A stretch of DNA of 64,000 nt from Paracamarosporium sp. OC-R06-R3 (taxonomy: Eukaryota > Ascomycota > Dothideomycetes > Pleosporales > Didymosphaeriaceae): contig JACVRA010000283.1 in the NCBI GenBank assembly GCA_019828545.1, positions 1 to 64,000 on the forward strand, in the 5' to 3' direction. Below are positions 34,607 to 46,073 of this stretch, piece by piece (position 1 is the first letter of the stretch; each line of letters begins with the position of its first letter). The notes beneath the pieces are model-generated. The model was given only the letters and a program-made list of their open reading frames with translations, was not told the origin of the DNA and did no database searches. The position numbers and the translations under genes are program-made.

Positions 34607-36109
34607 ATGTATACCCGTAGAGGTGCTTTACGAGTATTACCTTTGCTCGGTCCAGACCACCACCGCGTATATGATGAGCTTATGTCTTCGCATCTATGCG
34701 CATACCAGCATCCCATATCATTATCAGAAGCACGCTCAATACCAGACAATATAATAAAGGATATGTTAAAGAATATGCGAAGATGCATGAGATATAGATG
34801 CTTCAATTGGACCTGCGGTTTTGAGGCTGGGGCCATTGATTTGGACGATTATATGGAGACTAAAGCGAACTTGCTGACGGTGCTAAATGAGAGGCGACCA
34901 GCATTGCAAGTTGTTGTACAAAATCGCGTAGCGACACCTGCCGTGCAGGAGAAGAAGGTTATCGAACGTCATCTGGAGCCAGAAGTTATCAAGAAGCAAG
35001 TTGTCAAACATGTGCACAAACCGGACCCGCCACCTGTTGTGCAGGAAAAGAAGGTTGTTGAACGCCACCTGCAACCGGAAATCGTCAAACATCAGGTCGA
35101 GAAGCACGTACATATACCTGATCCAGTAGAGTATGAGCACAAGGTTGTTTATCATCAGGGTGGATATATGGGTCAGGGGTCTACGGTTGGGTATCACGAG
35201 TATGGAGAGAGCTCAAGCCGGGAAGGAAAAAGTAATATTAAATACCTAAAGGAAGAATCCGAAGGGTCAGAATTCTCCTCTGAGGGCTCTGAGAATTCTG
35301 ATAGTTCCGGTAGCTTTGATGACTCTGATGGCTCTAATCGCTCTGGTAATTCGAAAGAGAGCTCGAGAAAGAGCAGCGTTAAAGAAACACGAAGAGTTGA
35401 CGATGACCGGAAGAGTTATTCAGGAAAAGGGAAGGGGAACCAGCGACAAAAGGAAGACGACAGGCATAGTAGTTCGCACCGTGAGAAGCATGACAAGAAG
35501 CGATCATCAAGTCGATCTTACCGCGATGACCAAGAGAACCTTTCTCGAAAGAATTCTTCTCGTTCACGTAGCAGATCGAGCAGCAAGGTCCCTCGGTCTC
35601 GATCTGAATCCCATTCTGAAGAAGAAGATTATCACAGCAGCGACGTGAGTCAAAGCGAACATAAGGTCCCAACGCCATCTTTCAACGAAACGGAGGCTAC
35701 ACCCAATCCTGCCCAGAAACCTTCCAAGTCGTCTGAAAAAGATAAGAGACCGAAGTCTTTTGATCCATACAAAACTCTTGGTCTCCATGAACATCGGGAT
35801 GAGGCTGATCAAGTGGATATCGAAGTAGCCTATAAGGCTCTGATGAGGATGTGGCATCCGGATAAGCATATGCATAAATCAAAGGAAGATCGAGAAAAAG
35901 CTACAGAGCGAACAGCTCAGCTCACTAGAGCCAAAGACATACTGGGCAATCCAGGAAGGAGGGCAGTGTATGACAGGACGGGGAAACTAGAGTTATGGGA
36001 GCTTGATGAACTGGCTGAGCGTGATGCCATCAATAGCAAGTCTCTTGTGAGACCCGAACAAGCAGAAAAAACTAAGAAAAAGAAGAGCAAGGGCTCTGAC
36101 AGGAAGTAA
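34607..36109 (+). CDS. J-domain protein with N-terminal Cys/His module, repeats and SR-rich middle
   Basis: 500 aa in one exon. The first ATG of the frame is at 34607. Order of parts: a Cys/His-containing N-terminal module (CAYQHPISLSEA, then CMRYRCFNWTC, residues about 25-90); two copies of a roughly 35-residue repeat (VQEKKVIERHLEPE... HVHKPDPP and VQEKKVVERHLQPE... HVHIPDP); and a long Ser/Arg/Lys/Glu-rich disordered stretch. A J domain follows at about 385-460, with helix II, the HPD tripeptide (MWHPDKH, about residue 415) and AKDILGNPGRRAVYD. A basic tail closes the protein. The J domain should stimulate an Hsp70 partner. The N-terminal module recurs without J domain in the gene at 37713-38465. 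No signal peptide is seen. Substrate unknown. Confidence 0.8.
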   Translation: MYTRRGALRVLPLLGPDHHRVYDELMSSHLCAYQHPISLSEARSIPDNIIKDMLKNMRRCMRYRCFNWTCGFEAGAIDLDDYMETKANLLTVLNERRPALQVVVQNRVATPAVQEKKVIERHLEPEVIKKQVVKHVHKPDPPPVVQEKKVVERHLQPEIVKHQVEKHVHIPDPVEYEHKVVYHQGGYMGQGSTVGYHEYGESSSREGKSNIKYLKEESEGSEFSSEGSENSDSSGSFDDSDGSNRSGNSKESSRKSSVKETRRVDDDRKSYSGKGKGNQRQKEDDRHSSSHREKHDKKRSSSRSYRDDQENLSRKNSSRSRSRSSSKVPRSRSESHSEEEDYHSSDVSQSEHKVPTPSFNETEATPNPAQKPSKSSEKDKRPKSFDPYKTLGLHEHRDEADQVDIEVAYKALMRMWHPDKHMHKSKEDREKATERTAQLTRAKDILGNPGRRAVYDRTGKLELWELDELAERDAINSKSLVRPEQAEKTKKKKSKGSDRK

Positions 36110-36587
36110 CTTGTTTAGTTTAGCTTTATTTCTATGAATGAATTGTCATGAAGTGCGTAAATTCCGCGAACGTGGATAGATGAAACCTCATTGTAATGTT
36201 CTTGCTAGCTCGTCTTGTATTCGGCAGGCACAAGCTTTTCTATAGACATGTGCTTTATTAGTAAGTGTGAATGCTAGTCACCATTAGATTACGTCAAGCC
36301 CTTATTCGACCTTTGGTAGTAGGATAGACCCTGAACCATTGTGTCCCTATATTCTCATTGACGGCAATATGTTACTGTAAAAGAGTAGACTCCAATGAGT
36401 AGCCAGGACTCGATCCTAGCCTAGAGCACGATGGGTCGTTGGTATGATAGTCTCAGTTCGAACTTGGCATGACAAGAAAAGAACATAACTCAACACGAAT
36501 TTCGATAAACTATCATCTACTTAACACTAATTCGACGTTTTTCATACATCGAAGTTTCTTATGTGAGAACAAAAAAAGTTTGATAGC

Positions 36588-36983
36588 TTAGGCTGTCATG
36601 ACAGCAGGTGCTAAAGACTGTGGTTGAAGAGTACCACCGTAACCTCCTCGACCATCTAAAGACCATGGTTGACCATAGCCTCCTCGACCAGCTAGTGACA
36701 ATGGTTGACCGTAGCCTCCTCGACCGTCCAGAGACTGTGGTTGATAAGGACTGCCATAACCTCCTCGACCATCTCGTTTCCTAAGTACCATTAGTTCGTG
36801 AGACGAGTACACCGAGATATGGTGAGGAGATATCGGGTGCTTAGCAACCCATGCGTCGTTGTATTGTCTAAGCATTGTCGAATGCTTGGATTGGTAGTCA
36901 AACATAATTGGTAATTCAAAATATAGATAGTTGTTGTGGGAAATGGTATAGAGAGTACGGGGGTTTTGAGGCATTATATACAT
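36588..36983 (-). CDS. Small protein with GRGGYG tandem repeats
   Basis: 131 aa from the ATG at 36983. The N-terminal 70 residues are aromatic and basic without a known domain. The C-terminal part has four tandem copies of a unit like (D/A)GRGGYG(Q/S)P...SL, with arginine-glycine motifs of the kind found in RNA-binding or phase-separating proteins. The DNA repeat unit is about 39-42 bp. It lies between two related low-complexity genes. Function unknown; the repeat and open frame are the only support. Confidence 0.5.
   Translation of the reverse strand: MYIMPQNPRTLYTISHNNYLYFELPIMFDYQSKHSTMLRQYNDAWVAKHPISPHHISVYSSHELMVLRKRDGRGGYGSPYQPQSLDGRGGYGQPLSLAGRGGYGQPWSLDGRGGYGGTLQPQSLAPAVMTA
36660..36775 (-). 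repeat. 39-42 bp tandem repeats encoding GRGGYG units
   Basis: CCTCCTCGACC cores recur at regular spacing on the + strand within the gene at 36588-36983. Confidence 0.75.
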
Positions 36984-37239
36984 ATCATTAACTGTACAAT
37001 AAGGAGAAACTTCACATGCAAACGTGGTAAGGTAGGGAGATGGTGCCTTGGGTCACGTACAACAGCTCACACGCGATCTAGATATCAATCGTATCATTGA
37101 AGTTTTAGCCGAGCAAATGTCACCAGTCACATATTCCTCTAGTATTCATGATGAACACTGACATAGCAAACATGCAATACGTTACCAAGATTTTATGAAA
37201 ACCAACAATAAAATTGAGTGTTACACATGTTATGTGAAG

Positions 37240-37404
37240 CTATGAAAATGTAACTGTGGCGTGATCAGAAAGGTCCATGATTGCCTTGCAGATGGGCCCC
37301 AAAACACCAAATAGCCCTATACGCATCCGTAGAAACAAGATACCCGTCAGAAAGAGCAACATGAGGAATATTATCAACGAGGCTATAACTTCAAAGAGAA
37401 ACAT
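37240..37404 (-). CDS. 54-aa putative membrane microprotein
   Basis: The ATG at 37404 opens a 54-codon frame that is mostly one hydrophobic helix (VIASLIIFLMLLFLTGILFL) followed by basic RMR and a short polar tail, as in tail-oriented single-pass microproteins. It could also be one exon of a larger gene. No family recognised. Confidence 0.3.
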   Translation of the reverse strand: MFLFEVIASLIIFLMLLFLTGILFLRMRIGLFGVLGPICKAIMDLSDHATVTFS

Positions 37405-37712
37405 AATGTGTCCGATCAGAATGCATTTGTGCTTGGCATAAAAAATGATTTACTCACTGCTTTGCTATTTTGGAGTATAGATTGTATTCAAAGTAAACTC
37501 ATCTATTACATATATGAATAATAGAGTAACAATCACATACTTCTTTACGACAATCACTGATGATCTGCAAGGGCTATGTATTTAAAAACAACTAAATACA
37601 TCGGAAACTACTCAGACCTGCAAGATTGAGATCGAGATCGAGAGCAAAAGCAATCTAGTTAGTGATCAGACCTATCACTAATCCGACCGTCCCGGCCATC
37701 CTTATGCTTGCT

Positions 37713-38465
37713 TCAACTATGATCCTTATCTCGCTTTTTACGTTGACCATGTTTACTGCTTTTGCTCTTACGACTACTGGATCCGCGATCGGGAGACCTG
37801 CTCTCGCCTCGTTCTTTAATCATCTGCTTTGAGCTCTTCTTCTTGCTGCGCGTATCCCTATCATCCTCACTGCTAACCTCTTCGATCTCGGGGGAATCCT
37901 TTCGATGCCGTCCTCCACTTTTCTTCCTGCTACTAGACTCGCCATGAGAACTAGTACTGGTTTCTACTTCTGCAACGTAACTACGGCCACCCTGGTGCAC
38001 GATGGTCTTAGTTTCTGTCACGTGGATAGGATCCGGTTGGTAAACATGTTCTTCAACAACGGTACGCTGTACTTGTGGCTGCACTGGGGCATGGTGTATA
38101 ACTCGCGAGGTGTGCTGCCTTACAGGACGTGCGATACCCCGTTGTAAGATTGACGATGAGCCCGATAGGTAAGTCGTTGAACCGAGCGAAAGAACTGGCA
38201 TAACCAGACTGAAATCTGAGGCTATGTCGCATATCCTCCGATGCGTCTCCATCATTGCGCCTCTGAACAAATCATCGTGCGCAACACAGAAATTGTTGGG
38301 GCATGTGCCAGCAAAGCATTCCACCAACTGTTCACCGAGTTGCCCAAGCTCTTCGGGATGAAGTCGGCGGAGCTCACGAGATTTTATAGGATGGTGGTGT
38401 TCGCAAGCCCATCCACTTCCCCCCCTCGCCCACAAGAACGCATGAAAGTCTGGCAAAATTCTCAT
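37713..38465 (-). CDS. Relative of the J-domain gene without J domain
   Basis: 250 aa, one exon. The N-terminal module (CEHHHPIKSRELRRLHPEEL, then CFAGTCPNNFC) aligns by eye with CAYQHPISLSEA and CMRYRCFNWTC of the protein at 34607-36109. Both go on to a V-E-x-HV-x-x-PDP unit followed by a V-x-HQGG motif and then a Ser/Arg/Lys-rich tail. This one ends where the other continues into the J domain. The upstream TATATAAAG box is also shared. It lies 1.6 kb away in the opposite orientation, so an inverted duplication with loss or gain of the J domain is likely. Function unknown. Confidence 0.7.
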   Translation of the reverse strand: MRILPDFHAFLWARGGSGWACEHHHPIKSRELRRLHPEELGQLGEQLVECFAGTCPNNFCVAHDDLFRGAMMETHRRICDIASDFSLVMPVLSLGSTTYLSGSSSILQRGIARPVRQHTSRVIHHAPVQPQVQRTVVEEHVYQPDPIHVTETKTIVHQGGRSYVAEVETSTSSHGESSSRKKSGGRHRKDSPEIEEVSSEDDRDTRSKKKSSKQMIKERGESRSPDRGSSSRKSKSSKHGQRKKRDKDHS

Positions 38466-39215
38466 TAGGGATTGTTGTGTCGTAGTAAAATTAATAAAGA
38501 ATTATAGAGGTAGGGAAAGAGGGTTTGTAGGGCCTTTATATAGTAGCTACGCATCCTGCTTCCAGCGTCGCATTCACACCGTGGTCATTCCTCCAATGCA
38601 ATCATCTACCAGCATTGAGATCATATGTGCCACTTCGAACATCCGTATCCGGTGATCTTGCACAAACAAGCGTGTACATTACCTGGTAGACAAGGTTTTT
38701 CTTCAACTGTACTCAGATTCACGCTTGTTCTCCCAAGTCACAGATATGATCACTTGAAAACCTTTCTCATCCACGCGATACCACTCACAAACTCCACCCT
38801 CAAATCGTCACTCTCGTAATTCACCAGCTCCGTACTCTTCTCACTCATACCACATTCACATGTTCCTCACATTAGTCTACCTTGAACACACCACATCACA
38901 ATACAACTTGTTCACCAGCCAGGAAGAAAAAGTTTAAATCCAGTCAATATCTGTATTGCCTATCCTGGTTGATGCAATAGACTCAAGACTCGTTTCTACT
39001 TTCAATACTGTTATAAACACAAAGGGTATTTTATCCGGAACCAACGAACCATACACCAAAGATTCAAATATGCTTCGTCGGAACGAGTATTGCTGCGCCT
39101 TCGCAACCTCTGTACTACTTATGCACCACCCAACCCAACTCCATCGTTTACAAAGATGCTCGGGCGGGGATTCAGAATCACGATACGAGAAGCATATGGT
39201 ACACCCAATCCATTT
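38466..39215. other. Intergenic stretch with one TATA box
   Basis: Apart from the TATA box at 38534-38542 it holds the HAT2 3' flank. A + strand frame at 38956-39219 has no support. Confidence 0.5.
38534..38542 (-). promoter_or_regulatory. TATA box of the gene at 37713-38465
   Basis: TATATAAAG on the minus strand inside ACTATATAAAGG, about 70 bp upstream of the start codon. Confidence 0.7.
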
Positions 39216-40736
39216 TTAACGAGGAGGCTCAGGAGGTGTAGAACTTGAGCTGGAGCCGGACGCCGCGTTTTCATCGCCATCCTAGATTCCTGTTAACAGA
39301 GCGATACCAAATTGATTAAAAATCAGTCTGAAACCTCTCCGTGGTTCGTTGTCTTTGGGATGGGCTCGACGAGCTTGCGGCTTGGACGGAAGATCTGCAT
39401 CTGGTTGTCTTCGGCGGTGCCGATCATGACCCAGGGGTCGTTCTTGTTCCAGTCGAAACCGGAGATGCGGTCTGTGAAGCCGCCGTGCATAAAGAGGCTA
39501 GGTGTTGTTAGTCAGTGTGATTAAATAGGGCATGTGCATAACTAACAGCTCGGGCGGGCCGTCCTCAGCCTCGTCTGGTGTCTGCTCTTCACCCACTCTG
39601 GTGATGTCCCACATGCAAATACGACGGTCGTAGCTCGAGCTGGCTAATATGGCGGGGTCTTGAGGATGCCATTGCAGTTCCATGATGTCGCCCTGGTGGT
39701 GCTGGAGGCTATGTAGCTTCTTGTCAAAGTTGCGCAGGTCCCATAAGCCGATAGTCTTGTCTGCTGAGCCGGTTGCGAGGATGCTTTCGAACTGTGGATG
39801 GAAGGCGATGCTGTTTAGGGCGTCTGCGTGGGCGTCTTCCTTGCTATAGAGAGCGGTCTTGTGCGACTCGACACGTGTATCGGTGACTTTCCAGGTGCGA
39901 TCGTCCGACACACTGCCGATGAGAAAGCCGTGGATGGGGTGGTATTGTACATCGTTTACTATGGCAGTGTGTGTCGTGTACGTAGCCGTAGCAGACATGG
40001 ACTTGTTTCCTTTCGAGAAGCCACTCTTGAGATCCCAAGTTCTAACAGTCATGTCTTCGCTACCGGTGACAAGGTGACCTTCGTTCAAAGGGCTCCAAGA
40101 AAGCCCAAAGCCTTCTTTTTCATGGCCGACGAGCTCTGCCTCGTACTTGATGCTGCCGTCACTCTTTGGTGTGATGGGGTGCTTTGTACGGTCGAAAACG
40201 AGGACCTTGCCATCAACGCACAGTGAGGCAATAATCTCAGGGTTCTGTGGCTGGTAGCGAGCCTTGTTGACCTCGCCGGGGTGGTTGATCTTTTGGACAA
40301 TCTTGAATTCGAAGGGCTTCTTCGCGTCGCCGTAGCCACCAACCTCGCCCGTCTTCTCGTCGAATGCTTTGAGGTCTGGCGTCGGCAGGTCGGGAATCTC
40401 GACGTGGGCGATCTGGAGGTAGTTCTGGGCCTGGCCAGAGGTGTGCGTACCCAGGATAACGCGGTGGGTGCTCAAATTTGTGCCTTCTACTGGTCGTTTG
40501 TCTGGCAGCCATTGCGCCGTCAGTGTGGGCCATTCGAGGGCGCGGCTGTAGAGCATGTCGTAGAGGAAAACGCTGTTCTTCTTCCACATCTTGTACTCCT
40601 CGTTGATCTGCTTCTGTCTCTCAATCTGCTCGTCGTCGAGGCCCTGGGCGTCGGGCGCGTCTGGTCAGCCATTAGCAGGCGCTCAAAAGATGCAACGCCA
40701 GAAATACAATGACGTACCGCTCATGTTGTCGTCCAT
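39216..40736 (-). CDS. HAT2: Histone acetyltransferase type B subunit 2 (RbAp48-like WD40)
   Basis: WD40 histone chaperone that binds H4 and pairs with Hat1; orthologue of RbAp46/48 and Msi1-type proteins. Exons 40736-40718 (19 nt), 40660-39547 and 39497 onward. The N-terminus MDDNMSDAPD leads to the histone-binding helix (QINEEYKMWKKNSVFLYDM) and the RbAp-type CAF1C region (LEWPTLTAQWLP). WD repeats follow (SWSPLNEGHLVTGSEDMTVRTWDL; SIAFHPQFESILATGSADKTIGLWDL; WDITRVGEEQ). The 3' end is ambiguous. Read through, exon 3 stops at 39323 (435 aa, ending NHGEVSD). Splicing 39334-39282 (weak GTTTCA donor, TCTAG acceptor) adds an exon 39281-39216 ending STPPEPPR, for 453 aa. The coordinates include that exon. 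Confidence 0.9.
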
Positions 40737-41100
40737 CGTGCGTCGTCTGTGCTGTCAATGCGACTGTGACTTTAGTAGTGAGGGAAAGCTGTGAGAATAG
40801 GAAAGTGGAGAAGAGCTCAACGCGTCCTCGCGCGCCGTGGGCTGGCTAGTGGCCGCCACTACGGGCGTTGCTTGGCGCTTTGGCGATATATACGTGACGC
40901 AGCCGACTTTCTTCCGCTCTTTGAAGACCTCAGCGTCGTGAACCTACCCCCCAACGTCTCTGTCGCTCACAAGCAAGCGCTACGTGCGCGCTCTGTTCCC
41001 TTCTTCCTTTTTCGCTTTTTCCCCCTCCGCGACACCGCAGATCGCCTCTACGGCTCCACCGCCACATCCAGTCATCTATCACTAGAAACGTAGAGCAGCC
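40737..41100. promoter_or_regulatory. Divergent HAT2 / XRN1 promoter region
   Basis: 364 bp between the two start codons, pyrimidine-rich just before the XRN1 start (CTTCTTCC, CCCCCTCC). No TATA box seen. Confidence 0.6.
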
Positions 41101-44100
41101 ATGGGTGTCCCAAAGTTCTTTCGATGGATGTCGGAGCGCTATCCCGCTATTTCTCAGCTTATTGCTGAGAATCGCATCCCCGAGTTTGATTGTCTCTATG
41201 TAAGTAGCTTCAGCGCATAGTCGTGGATGTCTCTCGCTGACCCGACCGCCACAGCTTGACATGAATGGTATCATCCACAATTGCACCCACAATGACTCCG
41301 ATGGCCCAACCGCCCGCATGTCCGAAGACAAGATGTTCATCGCCATCTTCAACTATATTGAGCATTTGTTTGGCAAGATCAAGCCAAAGCAGCTCTTCTT
41401 CATGGCCATCGACGGTGTCGCCCCGCGCGCTAAGATGAACCAGCAGCGCGCTCGTCGCTTCCGAACCGCTCTCGACGCTGAGAAGGCCCGTGAAAAGGCC
41501 GTCCGTGAAGGTGTCGAGATGCCCAAGGAAGCTCCGTTCGACAGCAACTGCATCACGCCTGGCACTGAGTTCATGGCCAAGCTGACGCAGCAGCTGAAGT
41601 ATTTCATCAACAAGAAGGTATCCGAGGACCTCGACTGGCAGGGCGTGGAAATCGTCTTGTCAGGCCATGAGGTCCCCGGAGAAGGAGAGCACAAGGTCAT
41701 GGAGTACATTCGCCAGGCAAAGGCTCAGCCCGGTTATGACCCCAACCGCCGTCACTGCTTGTACGGTTTGGATGCCGATCTCATCATGTTGGGGTTGCTC
41801 AGCCATGATCCGCATTTCTGTTTGCTCCGTGAGGAAGTCACTTTTGGTCGCCAGAGCCAGAAAAAGTCTAAGGAGTTGGAGCACCAAAACTTTTATCTGA
41901 TGCATCTCTGCATAGTCCGCGAGTATCTAGAGCTTGAGTTTCAAGAACTAGAAGAGCCCGGTGCTCTAGGTTTCGAGTTCGACATGGAGCGCGTCATTGA
42001 CGATTTTATCCTAATGGCTTTCTTTGTCGGTAACGATTTCCTTCCTAATCTACCCCATTTGCATATCAACGAAGGCGCTTTGGCGCTCATGTTCAACGTT
42101 TACAAGACGGTATTGCGCAAGGCGAAAGGCTACATCAACGAGGGCGGTGTTATCAATATGGAGAGGCTGGCCCTCCTTCTCGACGAGCTGTCGCACGTTG
42201 AGAATCGTCACTTCGAATCTGAGAACGCAGATGCTGCCTGGTTCAAAGGAAAGAAACTGGAGAAAGAAGATGTAATGGAAAGGACGAAGAGGCGGGGACA
42301 ACTCGTATTGACTACTGAGCAGAAGAAGCTTCTATCAAACATCAAGGGTTGGATCGGGATATATTTAGACACCAAGAACCAGACGCCGTACGACCTCCCG
42401 GTTAGCTTGAAAGCTGAGGATCGGAAGTTCGTGCAGGAATTGGCAGACAGCCTGCACATAAACTGGAAAACGGTTCAAGATGATGAGGGAAATCGCCACC
42501 TTCAATTGGCTTTCCCGCCTAGGCTAGTGGAGGATACAGAAGACGAAGAGGAAGATGACGACGAGGAAGCAAAGAAGGCGATTGCTCGGGTAATCCTTAA
42601 GTATGAGGATGCCAAGGTCGTTGACATCTCAGCAGACGACGCACAAGCAGCGATGGAAAAGAAGTACGAGGAGAAATTCAACGCTTGGAAAGACGAATAC
42701 TACAAGTCCAAATTCGATTGGGGCCGAGATAACGAGGAGGAGCTGAGGAAGCTGACCGAGAACTATGTTCAAGGTCTGCAATGGGTACTCTACTATTACT
42801 ACCGCGGGGTAGCTTCGTGGCCATGGTACTACGGCTACCATTATTCACCCATGATCTCCGATGTCAAGAAGGGACTCAAAGCGAACATTGATTTCAAGCT
42901 TGGACAGCCATTCAAGCCATTCCAGCAGCTCATGGGTGTCTTGCCTGATCGAAGCAAGACCATTGTACCAACCGCCTATCATCCTCTGATGACCAACGAA
43001 GACTCACCTATCATTGATTTTTACCCGCGAGACTTTGAGCTCGACATGAATGGAAAGAAGATGGAATGGGAAGCCGTCGTAAAGATCCCATTCATCCAAG
43101 AGGACAGGCTCTTGGCGGCGATGGCCACTAAAGAGGACCAGCTGAGCGAAGACGAAAAGGCCCGTAATTCTTTCGGTGTCTCCATGAAGTTCACGTACGC
43201 TAAGGATCTAGACTATGTCTACCCTTCATCTTTACCTGGTATCTTCCCTGACTTGCCTCACTGTCACTGTATCGAGAACATCTTTGAGCTTCCCACCATG
43301 GAAGGCCTGGAAGTCTACGTAGGCCTAATGGACGGCGTGAAACTAGGCGCTCATTCGTTGGCCGGGTTCCCGAGTCTAAGAGTGCTACCTTTCCACGGCA
43401 AACTTGAATTCGCCGGCGTAAGCGTTTTCCAACAGGACAGTCGAAACGAGAGCATGATTGTTACTTTGCTGGACACCGAACCTCGGGCGGGTATTGTGCA
43501 TGCTCAGCAGAAACTAGGACAGGCGGTTCATGTTGGTTATCCGTTCTTGCAAGAAGCCAAGGTGTTTAAAGTTTCTGACGAACTGTTTGACTACGTCCTG
43601 CCCGAGACAGGACCACCAGTACCTGTCGCTATACCGCACGGCCCAGATCAGATCAGGGATTGGAAGAAGATGGCCGACCGTATTCAAAACACGTACAGCA
43701 AGCGCCTTGGTATGATCACCGGCGAAGTCGAGTCGCTCGTGCATGTGGAGATGCTCAAAGGTCTTAATAAGACCGATGAGGGAGCCACTGTCAAAGAGTA
43801 TGGTCCGATTCAAGGCCTGCAGGTCGAATACGCGACCCAGACCATTGTGGACGATGTCATCAGTCCGGACCCGCGCTTTCTGGAGAAAGAGGCGCTGCCG
43901 CTCGAAGAGGAATTCCCGGAGGGGTCCAGAGCTTTTTACTTAGGTGACTACGCGTACGGGCGCCCTCTGCAAGTTATTGGACATGCAGACAACAAGACCA
44001 CTATCATGGTAGCCAAACTCAAGAAGCCCGAGGCAGAGTTTGGACGTGATGTCGCTCGACAAGCTGAGAAACTTGTGCCGTACTTCCCTTCCTACGTTGT

Positions 44101-45511
44101 TGCTCGGCAACTCCACATGCCTCCCCTAGCATTGTCCAAGCTGACGGCTTCTTTCTTTGTCAACTCAAGCGGGATAAAGCTCAATCTTGGACTTAATTTG
44201 AAATTCGAAGCGAAGAAGATGAAGGTGCTGGGCTACTCCAGAAAGTCGGCCAACGGTTGGGAGTACAGCCAGAGAGCGGTCGACCTGTTGGCTCAATACA
44301 TGATCAAATTCCCAGACTTTATTGCAGCCATCATCAAGAATCCTACAGGAGATGGCTGGGAAGATACCGACTTCTTTGCCCCTGACGTCGCCAAGCAAAA
44401 GGTTAAAGAGATTGGCGCATGGCTGAAGGAGCTGCAGACTAAGAGTTTTGAGAAGGTCCCACTGGACGCTGAGCAGCTCGATTCAGACACGGTGAAGTTG
44501 ATTGAACAAGCCGCTGACGCCAATCTTCCTTTGACGCAGGATGTCGAGACGAAGAAGATCGGAAAGGTTCCACGTAGCGCAATACTTAAGCCTTCGGATG
44601 CGGAGCAGCGCCTCAGCAATCAGAGATTCACGATTGGTGATCGCATCGTCTATGTCCAAGACTCAGGAAGAGTTCCAATTGGATCATACGGCACCGTCAT
44701 CGGCAAGACACGTACTGCTCGCGCGTTGCTGCTGGATGTTGTCTTCGACGCGACATTCATGAGTGGAACTTCGCTCGGCGACCGTTGCGCACCTTTCCGA
44801 GGATCAACTGTTCCAGCTACCGCAGTCCTCAATTTGACCGACAAGCAGGTCGTATCGTATTCCTCAGCGGCTGCTGCGAAGCGACCTCAGCAAACCCCCC
44901 AGCCCTACACCATGATAGGTGCTCCAGGAGGTCCTCAGCTTGTCCCGGCGGGTGCTCCACCACCTCTTCAAGGCTCATACAGGGGTGCTTTCGGAGGCGC
45001 ACAAGCCAATGGAACTTCTCGTGGCGGCGGCTTTGCTCCCCGCGGACGCGGCGGAGGTCCAGCGCCACGAGGAAATGCACATATGCAGAACGGCACCACG
45101 CCACCCACGCAGCAAACTCAGCAACAAGATCTCCCCATCCGCAGCGGCCCGCCTCGGGGTGGACGCGGCGGTTTCGCCCCTCGAGGAGGGCAGTCCAATG
45201 GTGTCCCGAACCAGAATGTCAATCCAAACGGCCGTGGCAACGGCAACGGCAACTTCGTCCCACGTGGACGTGGTGGTGCCAAGGCGAACCGTGGCGGTTT
45301 CACCATCACAGACTTGAGCGACCCTTATGCAGGCGTCGTGCAGAACAACCCCAACTTCCGGCCGCAGAACTACAGTAATGTCCCGCCGCCCGCGAGCTTG
45401 GAGAACGGAGGTAGGGGCCGTGGCCGAGGTCGTGGTCGCGGTCGTGGTGCGCCCCGTGGTCGTGGTGCACCGAGGGGTGGTGGACAGACGGCGACGCCGC
45501 AGGAACAGTAA
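41101..45511 (+). CDS. XRN1: 5'-3' exoribonuclease 1
   Basis: Cytoplasmic exonuclease that degrades decapped mRNA. Two exons (41101-41199, 41255-45511) give 1451 aa. The 55-nt intron (GTAAGT donor, CACAG acceptor) falls within the conserved LYLDMNGIIHNC. N-terminus MGVPKFFRWMSERYP is typical of Xrn1, not of nuclear Rat1. The nuclease motifs are intact: DMNGIIHNCTH, AIDGVAPRAKMNQQRARRF, SGHEVPGEGEHK and YGLDADLIMLGL, followed by DDFILMAFFVGNDFLP. The PAZ/KOW/SH3-like middle is present. The C-terminal 160 residues form an Arg-Gly-Gly-rich disordered tail (RGGGFAPRGRGGG, GRGRGRGRGRG). It shares a promoter region with HAT2. Confidence 0.96.
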
Positions 45512-46073
45512 AGGATAGATGCGGCAGAGTTATTGTATAGTAGCTGTCGGCCTGTACAATACAACGACAAAGTCTTGGAGATGAGGGTGCAGTGTGCTAT
45601 CTTAGAGCACATCGCACAGTGAATAAACTCTTGAGATGGCGCTATATATGTTTAGACATGGTGTGTAGGTTGATAGACTATTTCAGTCTGTATGTGTATA
45701 CCAGTAGGATCATGTACATGACGATCCGGTCTAGTATAAAGGGTTGGGTTGTAATGTTAGACAGCCTTGTAGGCGCACTTACATACCATCTCTGTAACTT
45801 CGAATACTCGAAAATGATATTGGAATGCGTGGATACTACTAAGTGCTATGTGAGTATAGATTTATGAAATCATCTTTGTCCATACCTATAGCTTTCAGTT
45901 GGTATGGATATATCGCCAAGCCCAGACCCTGTCCACGTAGGGCTGAGTCGCGTGGGGCCCAAGCTCGGCCATACGTGTTAGCAACCTCTCCACGGGTCGA
46001 CCTCCGCGCGTACGCCGCATCCGACCCGCGCAACCTCATTTTCTTGACCACACAACACAATCGGTGGCCCACC
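45512..46073. other. XRN1 3' flank and SPC3 promoter
   Basis: No supported gene. An ORF through 45843-46259 on the + strand only reads into the SPC3 first exon. Confidence 0.5.

Noticed and set aside
36395..36430. T-arm-like fold (CTAGG-ATCGAGT-CCTGG) on the minus strand
   Set aside because: No matching D arm, anticodon arm or acceptor stem at tRNA spacing.
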